From: Piezodorus guildinii
Lineage: Eukaryota; Arthropoda; Insecta; Hemiptera; Pentatomidae
Direction: 5' to 3'
DNA length: 64,000 bases
Assembly (NCBI GenBank): GCA_023052935.1
Contig: CM041292.1
Span: 139,576,951 to 139,640,950, forward strand
Shown here: in pieces, positions 45,661 to 56,999 of the stretch
How positions within the stretch are numbered: position 1 is the stretch's first letter
Layout of the letters: each line of letters begins with the position of its first letter
The notes under the pieces: generated by a model
Seen by the model: only the letters and a program-made list of their open reading frames with translations
Told to the model about the DNA's origin: nothing
Databases searched by the model: none
Translations under genes and position numbers: made by a program

Positions 45661-46691
45661 CTAGACACCTGCTGCTTTGATGCATAATTTCTGGATATGC
45701 TCCTTGAATTTAAGCTTTCCATCAATTATAACCCCAAGATTTCTCAGTGAGGGCTGGGACCGTATCTCTTGCCTGTCCCCTCTCAGGATTATTTCTTCTC
45801 TCCTTTTACGGATACTTATAAGTGGGGCCTCTGTTTTCCTTTCTGCCAGCTGGAGCCCCACCGATGTCAGCCAATCACGGATCAGAGAGATACTCTGGTT
45901 TGCATTCAAGGCTACTTCGTCTTTATATTTCGCCTCGGTTACGACTGCGACATCATCTGCAAAACATATGATCTTGGCACCTTCTGGCAGGTTAAGCCTA
46001 AGAACTCCATCATACAGGATTTTCCACAATAGAGGCCCCAGCACTGATCCCTGGGAAACCGCTATTCACCTTGAACGTCTTTGGTTGAACATATCAGGAT
46101 CCTGTCTGCGAAATAATTTCTGATAATGTTCCTGAGGTACATGGGAACGCCCATTTTCTGCAGAGCACTAAGAATGCAGTCCCATCTTGCCGCGTTAAAC
46201 GCGTTTCTCACATCTAATGTGACGACGGCACAATAGCATTTCGCACCTCTTCCCCTTAATAGCTTTCTGGCAGTTTCAATCACCAGGGTAATTGCGTCCA
46301 GCGTGGATCTCGCTTTTCTGAAGCCAAATTGATTGTTCGATAGGCCCTCTACTCCTTCGGTGATCTCTTGTTTTCTACTGGCTATTATTTTCTCTAAGAC
46401 CTTACCAGTTGTGTCCAGCAGACATATCGGTCTATATGCTGAGGGTTCCGAGGTGTTTCCTTTGCCTTTTGGAACCAGTACAGGGCGCTACCTTTTCCAT
46501 GGTAGCGGAAAGGATCCCTCATTTAAACAGGAACTGAAGACGTCCTGAAACAGTTCAGGCTTGGTCTCCATTGCCACCTTTAGTGCCACGTTAGGGATGC
46601 CATCCAAACCTGGGGCTTTACCAGTATGAAGGCTGGAGCAGACATCCTTCAGCTCCTCAGCAGTTACGGATAGTACGTGAAATGGCTGCAC
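45661..46691 (-). pseudogene. R1-type ORF2: reverse transcriptase domain
   Basis: The minus-strand frames carry the RT motifs in order: TGKAPGLDGIPNVALK (start), RPICLLDTTGKVLEKII, NNQFGFRKARSTLDAI, YCAVVTLDVRNAFNAARWD, then after a frame change MLGPLLWKILYDGVL and the catalytic FADD (45952-45963). QLAERKTEAPLIS and RNLGVIIDGKLKFKEH follow. At least two frame changes occur (about 46290 and 46050). The FADD variant of Y/FxDD and the FGFR..STLDAI motif are usual in R1/LOA-type elements. Confidence 0.85.
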
Positions 46692-46958
46692 CTGCCCTGA
46701 ATCCTCAAGTTCTTCTTGTTATGGAAAAAGAGAAGAAATTTCCTGCAAAGCCACAGGACACGTTGGCGATCTCGTAGAGCTGCCCTTCAATTTCTTCATG
46801 ACAGTCCTGTGGGGCCTTCCCCATGGATCCGCGTCCACCTCTTCGCAGAGTTCCTTTCAGCATTTCCTCTTGCTCAACTTGATTGCTCGCCGTAGTTCAC
46901 GTCTCGTAGCTTTAAATTCTTCTTGTAGAATTTGGAACTGACGGCTACCTCTTGCAAT

Positions 46959-47904
46959 CTAGTATCTTCTTCTCGATGTGCGACACCGTGTCCGACAGTC
47001 TACGATTTGGTCGTTCCAACAGTAGACCCGATGTCGACCTATGCATGCGTTGCTGCGCACCATAGACACGTCACAAGCTGTGTTGATCAGGTCTATTAGC
47101 TGGTGAGTCTTATCCTCTGCGCTGCCTGACAGCTCACACGGGCTCTCCATCATAATTTTGAATGACTCTCTGTCAAATGTCCTACTTTTCCATCTTACAT
47201 TACCCTTATCCTGCCTTATTGACATTCGTTTCCGGTTGCCCAAAGTGATCAATATAGCCTGGTGGTCGCTGTGGGTGTATAAGTCACAGACCTGCCAGCC
47301 AATAGTAGGGTGTATGCAGTCACTTACAAATGTTAAGTCAATGATGGAAGACCTGCCTCCCTTCACAAATGTAGGCTCCATATCTGTAATAATCAGTACG
47401 AGGTCGTCCATTTGGGCAAAGGCTTCTAATAAGACTTCACCTCGTCGTTTGGTCGACTTGCCATTCTAATGCCCAGGCTTTGAAGTCTCCGGCAATTACT
47501 ACAGGTCTACGTCCTATGGCGTCTCTCACTATGCTATCTAAAAGAGCTTCATATTTTTCAATTGTAGTGTTCGGTGGGGCATAGCAGCTGTACAAGTATA
47601 GATGTTTTATCTTGAACCAAACGAAACCATATGTCGGAGCTCGCTGTGTTTCTTCTATGAAATTTGGTTCACCTGCCGCACGACCCGTAACGTCGGATAA
47701 CCAAGAATTACTGTCTACATTTTTGTACTGTTCGCTCAAGATAGCGGCATCAATTTTTAGCTCTTTCACTGTTTGCCATAGGATATCCTGTGCGGCTTCG
47801 CAGTGATTCAGATTCAGTTGGAGGACTCTCTTATGGGATGACTTCTTCCACTTCTTTGTTCTTCTAAGGCGCGCTGTAATGCTGGGCATTTGCTGCCGCC
47901 ACAC
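46959..47904 (-). pseudogene. R1-type ORF2: apurinic-like endonuclease and linker
   Basis: ATG at 47904 (MWRQQMPS) leads to the endonuclease start LQLNLNHCEAAQDILW and AAILSEQYKN, then LYLYSCYAPPNTTIEKYE, and VVIAGDFKAWALEW near 47465-47500. The usual GDFN reads GDFK, so a catalytic Asn is replaced. A frame change follows near 47437. The next frame has SSIIDLTFVSD and YTHSDHQAIL, the distal SDH motif of the endonuclease. The linker has CDVSMVRSNACIGRH and VYCWND before RT, as in R1. The endonuclease would nick target DNA; this copy is inactive. Confidence 0.8.
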
Positions 47905-49196
47905 AGGTGTTCACTATCGCCTCTTCCGACGCAGAGAGTGCAAGAAGGACTCTTCTAACAATCCACGGCTAGATGGCCCTCTTCGCAGCATCTGCGACAA
48001 CATTTCGTTCGGTCGGGTCCTTTGCATTGCCTGGCAAAATGTCCAAAGTTCCAACACCGGTAGCAGCACTGTAGTCGGATTTTTTTCCCGAATCATACTG
48101 ATCACCAATCCGACCCTGATTCTTCGTTTGACAATTGCTTTCCTAGCCTGCAGGACTGCCAAAGCAATAACTGTCGTCCTTGTTCCAGCGTATGCCGAGC
48201 GGATCGACAGCACAGCGGTTGGCTTTATATGCTCTGCCTCTAGTAATTTGGAGAGAACCTCAGCGACTTCTTCTTTTGATGTTAGAGCGTCCAGGTCTCT
48301 TTTTTCAATTAACGATTCCTGTCTCCAATCCCTAACTTCGGATTCTGACCCCAATGCTCCCTCTAGGGTTTGCTTCATTCTCTCCTGAGAGACCCCTTTT
48401 GTTTCCCTATTCAACTGTATCAGGAGATTTCCTGCCTCATTTTTGCGAACCCAGTTAATATTGGAACTCATATCTTTCAAGGATGAATCAGCTCGCACTT
48501 TACGGAGTGTATCTGCATATGTGGTGCCTTCCTTAACCTTGATAATGAGGGCATCCGGCCTCGGTGGTTTTGGGTGTGGGTGCCGATTACTTCTCTTCTT
48601 TTGTTTCGTGACTGTTTGCCATCGTTAAACTGATGCTGTTGAGGCTATTATGGGTTGCTGAGTCTGCTCCGCTATGGGGCTTGGAGGGCCACTTTCCTTG
48701 CGACCATCGCCTTTGGTTGATCCCTTTTTGCTGATCCAACCTCGTGAGTCGTTGAACCATGGAAATCCTGATTCTGTGGAATTTTATTATTTATAGTGGA
48801 TACCGATGACACGGTTTGGGTGCTGATGTCCACCATACTTTGTGCGTCCTCCCGAGCTTTCAATTTGCATTCCAGTGACATCAACTGGTTTAGGATTCTA
48901 CAGGCATATTCCTTAATCTCTCAATGGACATTGTGCTTCGACTGGATGTATGTCTGTAAACCCTGGACTTCTTTAACCAGCGTTGTCCATTCATCCTTGC
49001 AGAACTCCAACGTTGTGGTAGTACCTGATGATGTCTCAGCTCTATCAAAATTTAAAGTTGTTTCATTGAGATGGCTTGATGGCGACGTCGGGTGTCCCGA
49101 TTTATCAACCTCTACCGACGCCGGTACTGGGATTCCGGACCCCTGCACTGTAAGAAAAACCTCCTGCTCTATCATCTCATAGTTATAGTTTTGCAT
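47893..49196 (-). pseudogene. R1-type ORF1 (Gag), frameshifted
   Basis: A start at 49196 gives MQNYNYEMIEQEVFL. The frame changes near 48900 and 48650. The middle part includes RKVRADSSLKDMSSN, an NREGKG-like region and a conserved-looking SIRSAYAGTRTTVIAL block (about 48200). The end has three CCHC-type knuckles: CYRCWNFGHFARQC, CRRCCEEGHLAVDC and CTLCVGRGDSEHLC (about 48067-47893). Such knuckles bind the element RNA in the ribonucleoprotein. One in-frame stop lies between the second and third knuckle. The order fits the gag of R1/I-group elements. Confidence 0.75.
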
Positions 49197-49394
49197 TTTA
49201 TAACTTCTGCCAGGTGTTATTCAGCCGCCTCTGACCTGAGGAACAGACGCTGACCAGGACGCCACCTATTCTAGGAACCGACACGCCTGGATTTGTCTAG
49301 TTTTGGTCCGCCCCGGGTATTTTATTTCCCCGTACCCACCAAATCTGGTGACCTTTCCCCTATCCGCCACCTGGGAGGCGCCCGATGGATGTGT

Positions 49395-51240
49395 GTGTGT
49401 GTAGTAACTCCCGGCGGAAACGAAAAGTCCTATGAAACTCAAATTTCATTTTTAAGACAAATATTGCACTGGAGCCTTTCTAGACGTGGAACAGGCTTTT
49501 GATCGAGTTTGGCATCCAGGACTGCTCTACAAACTCCGCAAATTCCTCTCTCCGACATATTTCCTAATAATCCGCTCCTACCTTACAGGTAGAACCTTTA
49601 AAGTTAATCATAACCTCTCCTACTCCTCAGTATTCAACCAGTCAGCCGGTGTACCTCAAGGTAGTATCCTAGGCCTCGGTGTATACAGCTGATATCCCTA
49701 TCCATCCAAGCACTTTCCTCTCTACTTACGCTGATGACACATGTGTGCTAACCGTAAATAATGATCCTATTGTTGCTTCCCAAGTCCTACAGAACCATTT
49801 ATCCGCCATTGCAGAATGGTGTCACAATTGGAGAATCAAAATAAATCCTAATAAATCCCACCAAATCACCTTCACTCTACGACGTAAACCTATGACTTCC
49901 TGTCCAGTTGTTTCCTTTAATCATACCCCACTCATCACTGTAGAACAAATACGATACCTTGGACTTCATCTTGACAAACGTCTTACATGGAATCCTCATA
50001 CAAGACTTAAACGACAGGAAACTGCCCGTAGATATCGACTATTAAAACTTACTTGACAAACGATCAAAACTTCCTCTTTACTTTAAAAAACTCATTTACA
50101 CAACCATTATTAGACCTATCTGGACTTATGGCATAGAGCTATGGGGCTCCACTAAACCATCGAATTCCTCCCGCATCCAATCCTTGCAATCCAAAATCCT
50201 TCGTCAAATCCTAGACGCTCCTTACTTTGTTACCAACAAACTCATCCATAGAGACCTGAATATCCCACTAGTTACTGAAATCGCTCAAAAAAGATACACC
50301 TCCTTTCATTCCAAATTACCCACCCATACAAACCCGCTTGCCCGCATCCTCTCATCGACATATATTCCCGATAATCCTCCGAGGCGTCTGAAAAGACGGT
50401 GGCCTCGAGACCTGCTGAACAAATAATCATTGAAGTGCTACCGCAAGATTCCCATTTTTCAAGCCAATTTTCTGTTTTTAGCACATTTACTTATTGTACT
50501 GTGTAAATTGTACAGTTGTAAATATCAATAAAAGAATTTAAAAAAAAAAGAAAAAAAAAAAGACAAATATACGCCCGAGACGTTACGAAACATTCGTCAT
50601 CAAAATCAGCTTACCAGAAGAGCCACTTTATACCATGCATTTTGCATCTCTTTTCGATTTTCTCGAAAACGGCTCAAACGATTTTGATTAAACTCCTTAT
50701 TTCGATGTAAAATTTAATGGGCTTTAATGTGATGTAGGTTTCATTCTGATTGAAGTAGTCTGACAGGGCTTAAATGACGTATTTTTCTTTTTCTAAAGCA
50801 CCTTTAATTTTGTAGATACTATAAAAACAATTATATCATCTTGTTAGCATTAGTAATTAACAGCGAAATATGCAAGTTGAGGAATTCTATATAAAACTAA
50901 AGGATAAAACTGAAAACATGTTTTTTAAATGCAATTTTTTGTTTTTGAACATAAGAACAGTAATATAGACCTATAATATACCCTTGGAAAGAGAAAGATT
51001 TTAGGAAAAATATTATCTTATACACAAGCTTGTAAATGTTAATCAAGAGCTATAAAAAGCTGATAAAACTGATTATTTTAGATAATAATATAGAGTTTTT
51101 AATAAAACCCATGTTTCAATTTTAATTCAATTCAATTAATTCTTTAACGGTTTCACTTATTTTTATCTCTTACTGTACTTGAAAATTCTTTAATCTATTT
51201 TAAAAACGGAGGTAAGTGAAAAGTCGTGTGTTGCCAGCAT
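49395..51240 (-). repeat. HLE repeat interrupted by a Jockey-like insertion
   Basis: HLE sequence runs from GTAACTCCCGGCGGAAACG-like (49410-49464) and resumes at 50571 with ACGCCCGAGACGTTACGAAA. It ends at GTAAGTGAAAAGTCGTGTG and CAGCATCAGA near 51240. It lies directly after the 5' end of the R1-clade element. Confidence 0.8.
49465..50560 (+). pseudogene. Jockey-like retrotransposon, 5'-truncated, with poly(A) and target-site duplication
   Basis: This starts within the RT domain: FLDVEQAFDRVWHPGLLYKL, then SAGVPQGSILG, a frame change near 49678, STYADDTCVL (YADD at 49737-49748), WRIKINPNKSHQITF and IRYLGLHLDKRLTWNPH. After further frame changes near 50045 the C-terminus ends RRLKRRWPRDLLNK at about 50425. 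AATAAA and a poly(A)-rich tail follow (50527-50560). The 11-bp repeat AAGACAAATAT (49454-49464; AGACAAATAT at 50561-50570 plus the last A of the tail) flanks it. This shows clean target-primed insertion into the HLE copy. The endonuclease is lost by 5' truncation. Confidence 0.9.
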
Positions 51241-51975
51241 CAGATTATTTTCTTTTCTTTTCTCCAAGCCTATCATAGGCTATGATACTATACATAAATG
51301 TCTTAAAAGTGTAATATTTTGCTTGAACAAAGAGGATGAAACGCAACTACCAGACGTGGTGCATCCTTACCAACACACAATATACAAAAAAACAGCCGCA
51401 CTAAAATGAACGGTCGAAAACATTGCTAGGTTCTCTTAATATCTATTAACTTGACGTATGAAAGTTCAAGTTGAGTCAAAAGTGACAAACTACATTTGTA
51501 GATTAGCATGTAAAATGAGGAGGAATGGATGACAAAAGACTTAGGGATCTCTGCATTGCCAAATACCTTAAAAATGTCAGGTGAGGTGTTCAGAAAAGTA
51601 TATAGAATAAATCAGGAAGGGATTGAATCCAACACGAGACTGCAGGCATTCGACCACGAGGAAAACCTAGGATTACAGAGTGTGACATAGTGAATATGTC
51701 TTATTTTTATTTTACCCAACATTAAATTATTGGTGATATCTTCTTGGAGATTATAAACTATCGTGAAATAACTTCCAGCATTTTCAAAATAATCTAATGT
51801 TATCTATAATTTAAGATCTCTACGTACAAAACTACATATTATTAGTCTTATAATAAATGGATTTATTACAATGGGATCTCTTCGCTAAATGAAAGATTTA
51901 TTCTTAATTCGACAAATCCATTGAAATATCTAAATACCTTGAACACTGATTAACTAAATCATCATCTCGATTAGA
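51241..51975. other. Spacer upstream of the first secreted-protein gene
   Basis: No feature is firmly recognised. 51500-51680 is less AT-rich and could be a decayed transposon fragment, but I cannot assign a family. Confidence 0.35.
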
Positions 51976-51982
51976 TACTGTC

Positions 51983-52016
51983 TATATATCCTACGGTAAT
52001 GCGGTAAATCAACAGT
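51983..52016 (+). promoter_or_regulatory. Putative core promoter (TATA and initiator)
   Basis: TATATAT at 51983-51989 lies about 30 bp before AACAGTTG (52011-52018), which resembles an arthropod initiator. This would give a 5' UTR of about 14 bases before the ATG at 52027. A second Inr-like ATCAGT sits directly before the ATG. Confidence 0.4.
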
Positions 52017-52026
52017 TGACATCAGT

Positions 52027-52662
52027 ATGATACGACAATTATTCCTGGCGTTCGCTGTCAGTGATGCTTTGGCCCGAAGTGTCAAATTTGAGCCTGTCGA
52101 CAAACTCATCACCGATCTAAACAAGGTGGTAGTCGGTGCTGGACTGGATAAGGTTTCAATCAACCGCACATTCTTTCATTGGAGGTACTACATCATACCA
52201 GGTACCGTGAGCTGTAAAAGGGGTTGGGCGAAAATAGGGCCGCTAAAAAGAGTCGCTAAAGTGAGAGTAGAACAACAGGAGAGTAGTCGAGTCCTCAAGA
52301 TTCCCCTGTCCTTTCAATCTTTAACATATGCATACGAGAGTTGTGAGTTTACCGCTATACACTTGTTCAATTGGAATGCTATTGTTTTCGGAATACTTGA
52401 TGAGAACTTATTAACAGCAACTGTTACAATTCGGAACACCAGTGATGCCTGTAACACAACATTTAATGGCATTAGTTTAGATAACATCGGTGACGTTTCA
52501 GCTCAAACTGGAGGGTTCCTTTTGCATCTAATGCAGGAAAGTGTAGCGGAAGATGTTGGGTACAGAATGAAGAAGGATATCGTCAGTGGAATAATTGAAA
52601 GATTGCAAGTTATTGCCGCATTAGTCTTTGCGAAATCCAATTTATGCAGTATTTATGGTTAA
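52027..52662 (+). CDS. Secreted group 7 allergen-like protein, paralog 1
   Basis: An intact single-exon frame of 211 residues. Residues 1-16 form a signal peptide (MIRQLFLAFAVSDALA), so the product is secreted. Four cysteines (63, 106, 142, 207) align with those of the neighbouring paralog (68, 112, 148, 213), suggesting two disulfides. Shared blocks are CxxGWA, the SCEFTAIHLF / NCEFKANHLF pair, and GDVSAQTGG / GRISIDTGG. Size, cysteine pattern and the repeated hydrophobic helices at the C-terminus fit the group 7 (Der p 7-type) allergen family, which has a TULIP/BPI-like lipid-binding fold. The ligand is unknown. It is more diverged and more AT-rich than paralog 2. Takeout/JHBP-like proteins are an alternative. 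Family call is by eye. Confidence 0.6.
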   Translation: MIRQLFLAFAVSDALARSVKFEPVDKLITDLNKVVVGAGLDKVSINRTFFHWRYYIIPGTVSCKRGWAKIGPLKRVAKVRVEQQESSRVLKIPLSFQSLTYAYESCEFTAIHLFNWNAIVFGILDENLLTATVTIRNTSDACNTTFNGISLDNIGDVSAQTGGFLLHLMQESVAEDVGYRMKKDIVSGIIERLQVIAALVFAKSNLCSIYG

Positions 52663-53690
52663 TAATAATTTTTACTGTAGTTAAATAGTTTATGGTGTAT
52701 GTACATGTCATGTAATAATTCATAAAATTACCCGATTACAAAAAAATTCAGTTCTTTCAGCAAAACATTTATTGTAACCTGTAAATAGTTAAATCAGTAA
52801 TTCGTAGCCTTGTTTGTTGAATATTTATTTTTAGGTCATTATGTTGTTGTTGTTTGTCATTATTATGTTGTTTTTTGGCCAAGGAGGTAACGTCTTAATA
52901 CAAAGTGCACTAAGAGGACAGAATGACTTTTTCTTAAGGGCTGATGTTTTATATTTATACATTTAAATATAAAAAAGTTTGTGAATAATAATATGCTTTG
53001 CGATAATCGTTATCAGAGCCTGTTATATATATTTTTAGATGAAGTGTAATCTACTGATATTTCTAATACCATACGTACTTTTAAAGAATAATTTTGAATG
53101 TTTCAAAACGTAAAAATGATGAATTAACATGAAAATAACTTTAAAGTATAAATTACATAAATTATAATGCACATTTGAATTTTATTTAGATTATATTAAT
53201 AACTGAAATAGTAATCTACTTCATCGTAGCGTCTCTGCTTAAAATACCAGAGTTATATAATAACTATTTTTAAATGTACTTTAGGATAATCGAGATATAG
53301 GATAGTTAAAATAAAATAATAATGAAAATATATTATTATATACTGATAATTTTTAATTTTTTAAAAATATATACCATTTCTGCAGATATGTTTATAAACG
53401 TAAGATATATAATATAAATAATAGAAAAGATAATTTAACATTAAAAATGCTAACCGTTCCATGGTGTTTAAAAATAGGGTAAATTATGTACTTTATAATC
53501 AGTGACAATTTCTGTGATTCATATATTTCATACTTGGTTTACTACATGTAAGTAACTTTTGTAATCTAAAGACTATAGTTTAAGATCAAAATGAATATCA
53601 ATGTTTCCTGTATTTTTGATAATGTTTCTTAGACAATTAATGAATTAATTAATGATCTCATTAATTAAACAATCCATGAAAATAGATAAC
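52663..53690. other. AT-rich intergenic DNA between the two paralogs
   Basis: I see no coding or repeat feature and no clear AATAAA soon after the first gene's stop codon. Confidence 0.4.
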
Positions 53691-53694
53691 AGTT

Positions 53695-54185
53695 ATATAA
53701 CGGTTATATTGCGACGCTTAATTAAGATAAAAATTAATATTACCAAAATAAATTATTAGACCAGTTAAATACTAATAAATCGTGTTAGTAAAATTTCATG
53801 ACAATGATTAGAGGATATAAATAGAGGAAAATAGTGAAGATTATATTTTATTAAAATAGAATGGTTAGTTAAACACTTCTAGAATAGAATAAACAGTGAC
53901 TATGGATTAATTAGTATAAGGTCGTAATAAAACATCAAGCAGTTTTCTGTGTGTTTTTTTAATGTTTCCTACATGATGAAATAATAATCATAAAAAAAAA
54001 AAAATAAATAGTAATAAAAATATATATATGAAATACGTAGCTATACTGTGACGCTTAGGTAAAAAAAAAAAAAAAAAAATTAATCACTAGACTATTTAAT
54101 GATTGATAATCTGTGTTGAAATTCCATCATATTGATAAGAGTATTAGCAGGAAAATAATGAAGATTATATTTTATTGAAACGCAA
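53695..54185 (+). repeat. Diverged direct repeat upstream of paralog 2
   Basis: 53695-53860 and 54035-54185 share, in order, TTATATTGCGACGCTTA / CTATACTGTGACGCTTA, ATTAGACCAGTT / CACTAGACTATTT, GTGTT..AAATTTCAT / GTGTTGAAATTCCAT, and GAAGATTATATTTTATT. Unit spacing is about 330 bp. It is non-coding and may be a duplicated upstream region. Confidence 0.5.
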
Positions 54186-54304
54186 AGGTAAATTGAGAAC
54201 AGGAAAGTATAAGGACAAAAATATCACTTAGTTACCTCAATTAGGATTTTTTTTCCCCCGTAATATATCTAATTAAAAGTTCGATATTTCGAGATAAGAT
54301 TCAC

Positions 54305-54340
54305 TTTATATAGAAGTTGAAAGGCAATGTGAGTATTAGT
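54305..54340 (+). promoter_or_regulatory. Putative core promoter (TATA and initiator)
   Basis: TTTATATA at 54305-54312 lies about 30 bp before TATTAGTAG (54334-54342), a loose match to an arthropod initiator. The ATG follows at 54346, giving a very short leader as in the first paralog. Confidence 0.4.
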
Positions 54341-54345
54341 AGAAC

Positions 54346-55002
54346 ATGCTGCGATTACTGCTATTGTCTATTGTGGCGGGGAGCGCGCTGGCGGACACAG
54401 TGGTGCTTAACGAGGTGATCGACCAGGCATTGGCCGGCCTCAGCGCAGCCATCAGCCAGAGCGGGAAGGCGGTAGTCCCACTGCAGGAGATGAACGAGGA
54501 GTGGGAGTACAAGTGGCGGTTCGTCAAGCTGTCCGGGCACCTCCACTGCTGGGGCGGCTGGGCCCAGGACCTGTCCACCCTCCACAGAACCGGCGACGTC
54601 GTCATGGCCACCCAAGGCAACACCATCACTCTCCGGGTTGCCCTCGGCCTTGCCAGCCTCTCCGCTCATTTCGACAACTGCGAGTTCAAGGCCAACCATC
54701 TCTTCCAAGTGACGCAGAAAGTCGATACATCCGTATCTTCCAACTCTATCGAGGCACAGGCTACCCTGGTCAAGAACGGTGACCAATGCACGGCCAACCT
54801 CGACTACATCCGAGTGGGAGACTTAGGCAGGATCAGCATCGACACTGGTGGTGATGTCATCCACAAGCTGGAAGACCATCTCATCGAATGGTTCGCCAGG
54901 ATTTACCACGGAGAGATTGTGGGTCTCATCAACGATGTTCTTCAATCTCAAGCTGCTGCTAACTTTCCAAGAGCCGATCTATGCAACAAAATCCCACATT
55001 AA
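54346..55002 (+). CDS. Secreted group 7 allergen-like protein, paralog 2
   Basis: An intact single-exon frame of 218 residues. A signal peptide covers residues 1-16 (MLRLLLLSIVAGSALA). A helix follows (VIDQALAGLSAAISQSGKAV) that matches the opening of group 7 allergens, then HLHCWGGWAQDLSTLHRTGD, a block very like the GLS..HRTGDV region of that family. Cysteines 68, 112, 148 and 213 match paralog 1. The C-terminus is helical. The family has a two-ended TULIP/BPI-like fold thought to bind lipids; the role here is not deducible. The gene is strikingly GC-rich and CpG-containing compared with its AT-rich flanks and with paralog 1. AATAAA overlaps the stop (55001-55006), with another at 55104-55109. 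A possible retrocopy or a codon-biased, strongly expressed gene. Confidence 0.7.
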   Translation: MLRLLLLSIVAGSALADTVVLNEVIDQALAGLSAAISQSGKAVVPLQEMNEEWEYKWRFVKLSGHLHCWGGWAQDLSTLHRTGDVVMATQGNTITLRVALGLASLSAHFDNCEFKANHLFQVTQKVDTSVSSNSIEAQATLVKNGDQCTANLDYIRVGDLGRISIDTGGDVIHKLEDHLIEWFARIYHGEIVGLINDVLQSQAAANFPRADLCNKIPH

Positions 55003-56999
55003 TAAACATACTATAACTGTTATAATTCGAGTATTATAAAAAGACTAAAATTTGTGAAGAATTTGATTTTAAGTAGAAAGCATACTTCAGTGTTATTACG
55101 ACAAATAAATATGTTTTTTTGACTCTTAACTATTTAAAAAAAAATGTCCATTTATTATCAATATTATAAATAATAAAGGGTATCTTTTCATATCACCACA
55201 TTCATGTATCTTTCTTTAGATATATATCTGCATCAATGATTAAATATAAATTATACAAATCATACATGTAGACATTTTTCTCTGAAATTCCCTGTTATTT
55301 AATTACTTCATCCAATCAGATGAAGTAAATAACTAACTGATCTTTAAGCAAACATTTGCGTATCAAAGTACTATAGCATTAATCTATAAAAATTAATGCA
55401 CTTTTTAAAATAATGGAAAGTTATGTTATTCGAAACGATATAGATATATTATCGATGACGTTAGTATGGGTGCGTCCAAAGAAAAAATCATTATCAAATA
55501 AGGAAATTTTGTCGGTTGCTGTTTGTTTCGCCTCCGAATTTTAAGCAATCGTCAGACTTGATTAAAATATTATTAGCTAACCAACTCTAGATAGTAAAAT
55601 AATTCAGTGCAGTTGTCATGTGAACAGATACCTGTTCATATAAATAATACAAAAAATATATTTTGTTTTTCTTTTTAAGTGTTCTCCGTTCCTCTATTGG
55701 ATTTTAATACCAGTGAAGTGACTGAAATGAAAATTAGTACTTTTTATAGCCTTTTCTCTACTTTGGTGGGACCACCTTCCTTTGGAGGCTCTAACCTAAA
55801 TGAAAATATTTTGTTATTTTCTCATTAATTAATTTTCTTTTTTCATGATATAAATGAAATCTTGTCCTAAACGGGACGATTAATAATGATGTTCCTTACT
55901 TACTTAAAAAATAAATAAAAAAAAACGATGTTAATTCTTCCAAATTACCTAGAACAACTAGCACAAAACAATGAAAAGATTTTCATAAAATTGTACCGAT
56001 CTATATTAAAGACTTTAGATATACGTTCATTTTAAGTATTATTAAAGTAGTGAAGAAGAGTTGAAAAATACCGAAACACTCAGAAAAATGAATAAACCGC
56101 GTTGATATTTATAGTAGTCTACTGAATTATAGCTAATAGGTAAAAAAACTAAGTAATTAACATATTTTTAACTCATCCAGATAAAATCAAACTGGCTTTA
56201 TAAGGTATTATTGAGACAATAAATTTTTAATTTTTTTTACATTTTTATTGTTGGTATGTAAGACATGCTTATCACAGATAAGTTGTGATTTATTATCTAG
56301 ATTATGTTGGTAATTATAGATGAGCACTCGTGATCTAGTAATTGAGGAAGGCAAGGTGATAAGCAAAAAGTGTTGTATCGCCTCGGGGTCCAAACAACTG
56401 GTCGTCTTTAACAGGTCCGAAAGGGGGTATAAAAACAAATCTTTCGTATTTTTATGAATGATCTTGATTAAGTTCAAAATATTACTAAAAAATTATTAGA
56501 GTACTATACGGTATCAATTTCCTAGAATTTTTCAAATTTAATTTTGTTCTTTAAAACTGTACGTTGTACGTCTAAATAATAAGGGTATTAGGAAGGATAT
56601 TTCAGGCTTAAAAACCGGTACTGCTCCAATGTGAATGTTTCAGTCAATTATATTTGTACAACTATGTATTTATTGTTTAATTTTCGTTTGAGGTTATTAC
56701 ATTATACCTGTATAATGCTTAATTTTAGATATTTATATAAATAAAAGTTAAATTTAGAATATGAGGGCAGTAAAAAGAAACGATTGATTATTAAATTTAT
56801 ATATCATAAGATCTTTGATATATGACTGACCAGTGCGTCCAGAGTGCATTTATTTAATTAAAGTACTTTTTTATTTATTTTTTTGATGGCAAGAAACTGC
56901 AAGAGTTTCAAGAAAATTTACACATAACGTAATTTGTTAAAAAATTGGTTTAGATCTTTTGTTAAAGTGATTTAAACATATATTAGGTAGAAAAAAATT
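55003..56999. other. AT-rich DNA, nothing recognised
   Basis: Apart from possible 3' UTR and AATAAA signals of the preceding gene (to about 55110), I see no feature. An 89-codon minus frame at 56208-56477 has no motif. Confidence 0.4.

Larger units (their letters stand above)
44880..49330 (-). mobile_element. R1-clade non-LTR retrotransposon, nearly complete but broken
   Basis: On the minus strand an ordered set of R1-type parts runs from about 49330 down to 44880. These are a 5' region, ORF1 (gag with three zinc knuckles), and ORF2 with endonuclease, RT and a C-terminal Cys-His motif. Frameshifts and stops interrupt both ORFs. GC content is clearly higher than in surrounding DNA. R1 elements normally insert in 28S rDNA; no rDNA is seen here, so this is a dispersed relative or a displaced copy. 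An HLE copy begins right after the 5' end. Confidence 0.85.

Noticed and set aside
45229..49182. Several plus-strand open frames of 60-170 codons
   Set aside because: They are antisense to the R1-clade ORFs, whose minus-strand translations show ordered zinc-knuckle, endonuclease and RT motifs.
51500..51690. A transposase N-terminal fragment (RPRGKPR-like residues)
   Set aside because: Only a few residues resemble Tc1-type proteins and the frame is broken; not enough to name a family.
54361..54786. Minus-strand frames inside the GC-rich gene
   Set aside because: High GC content lengthens chance frames; only the plus-strand frame has a signal peptide and cysteines aligned with the paralog.
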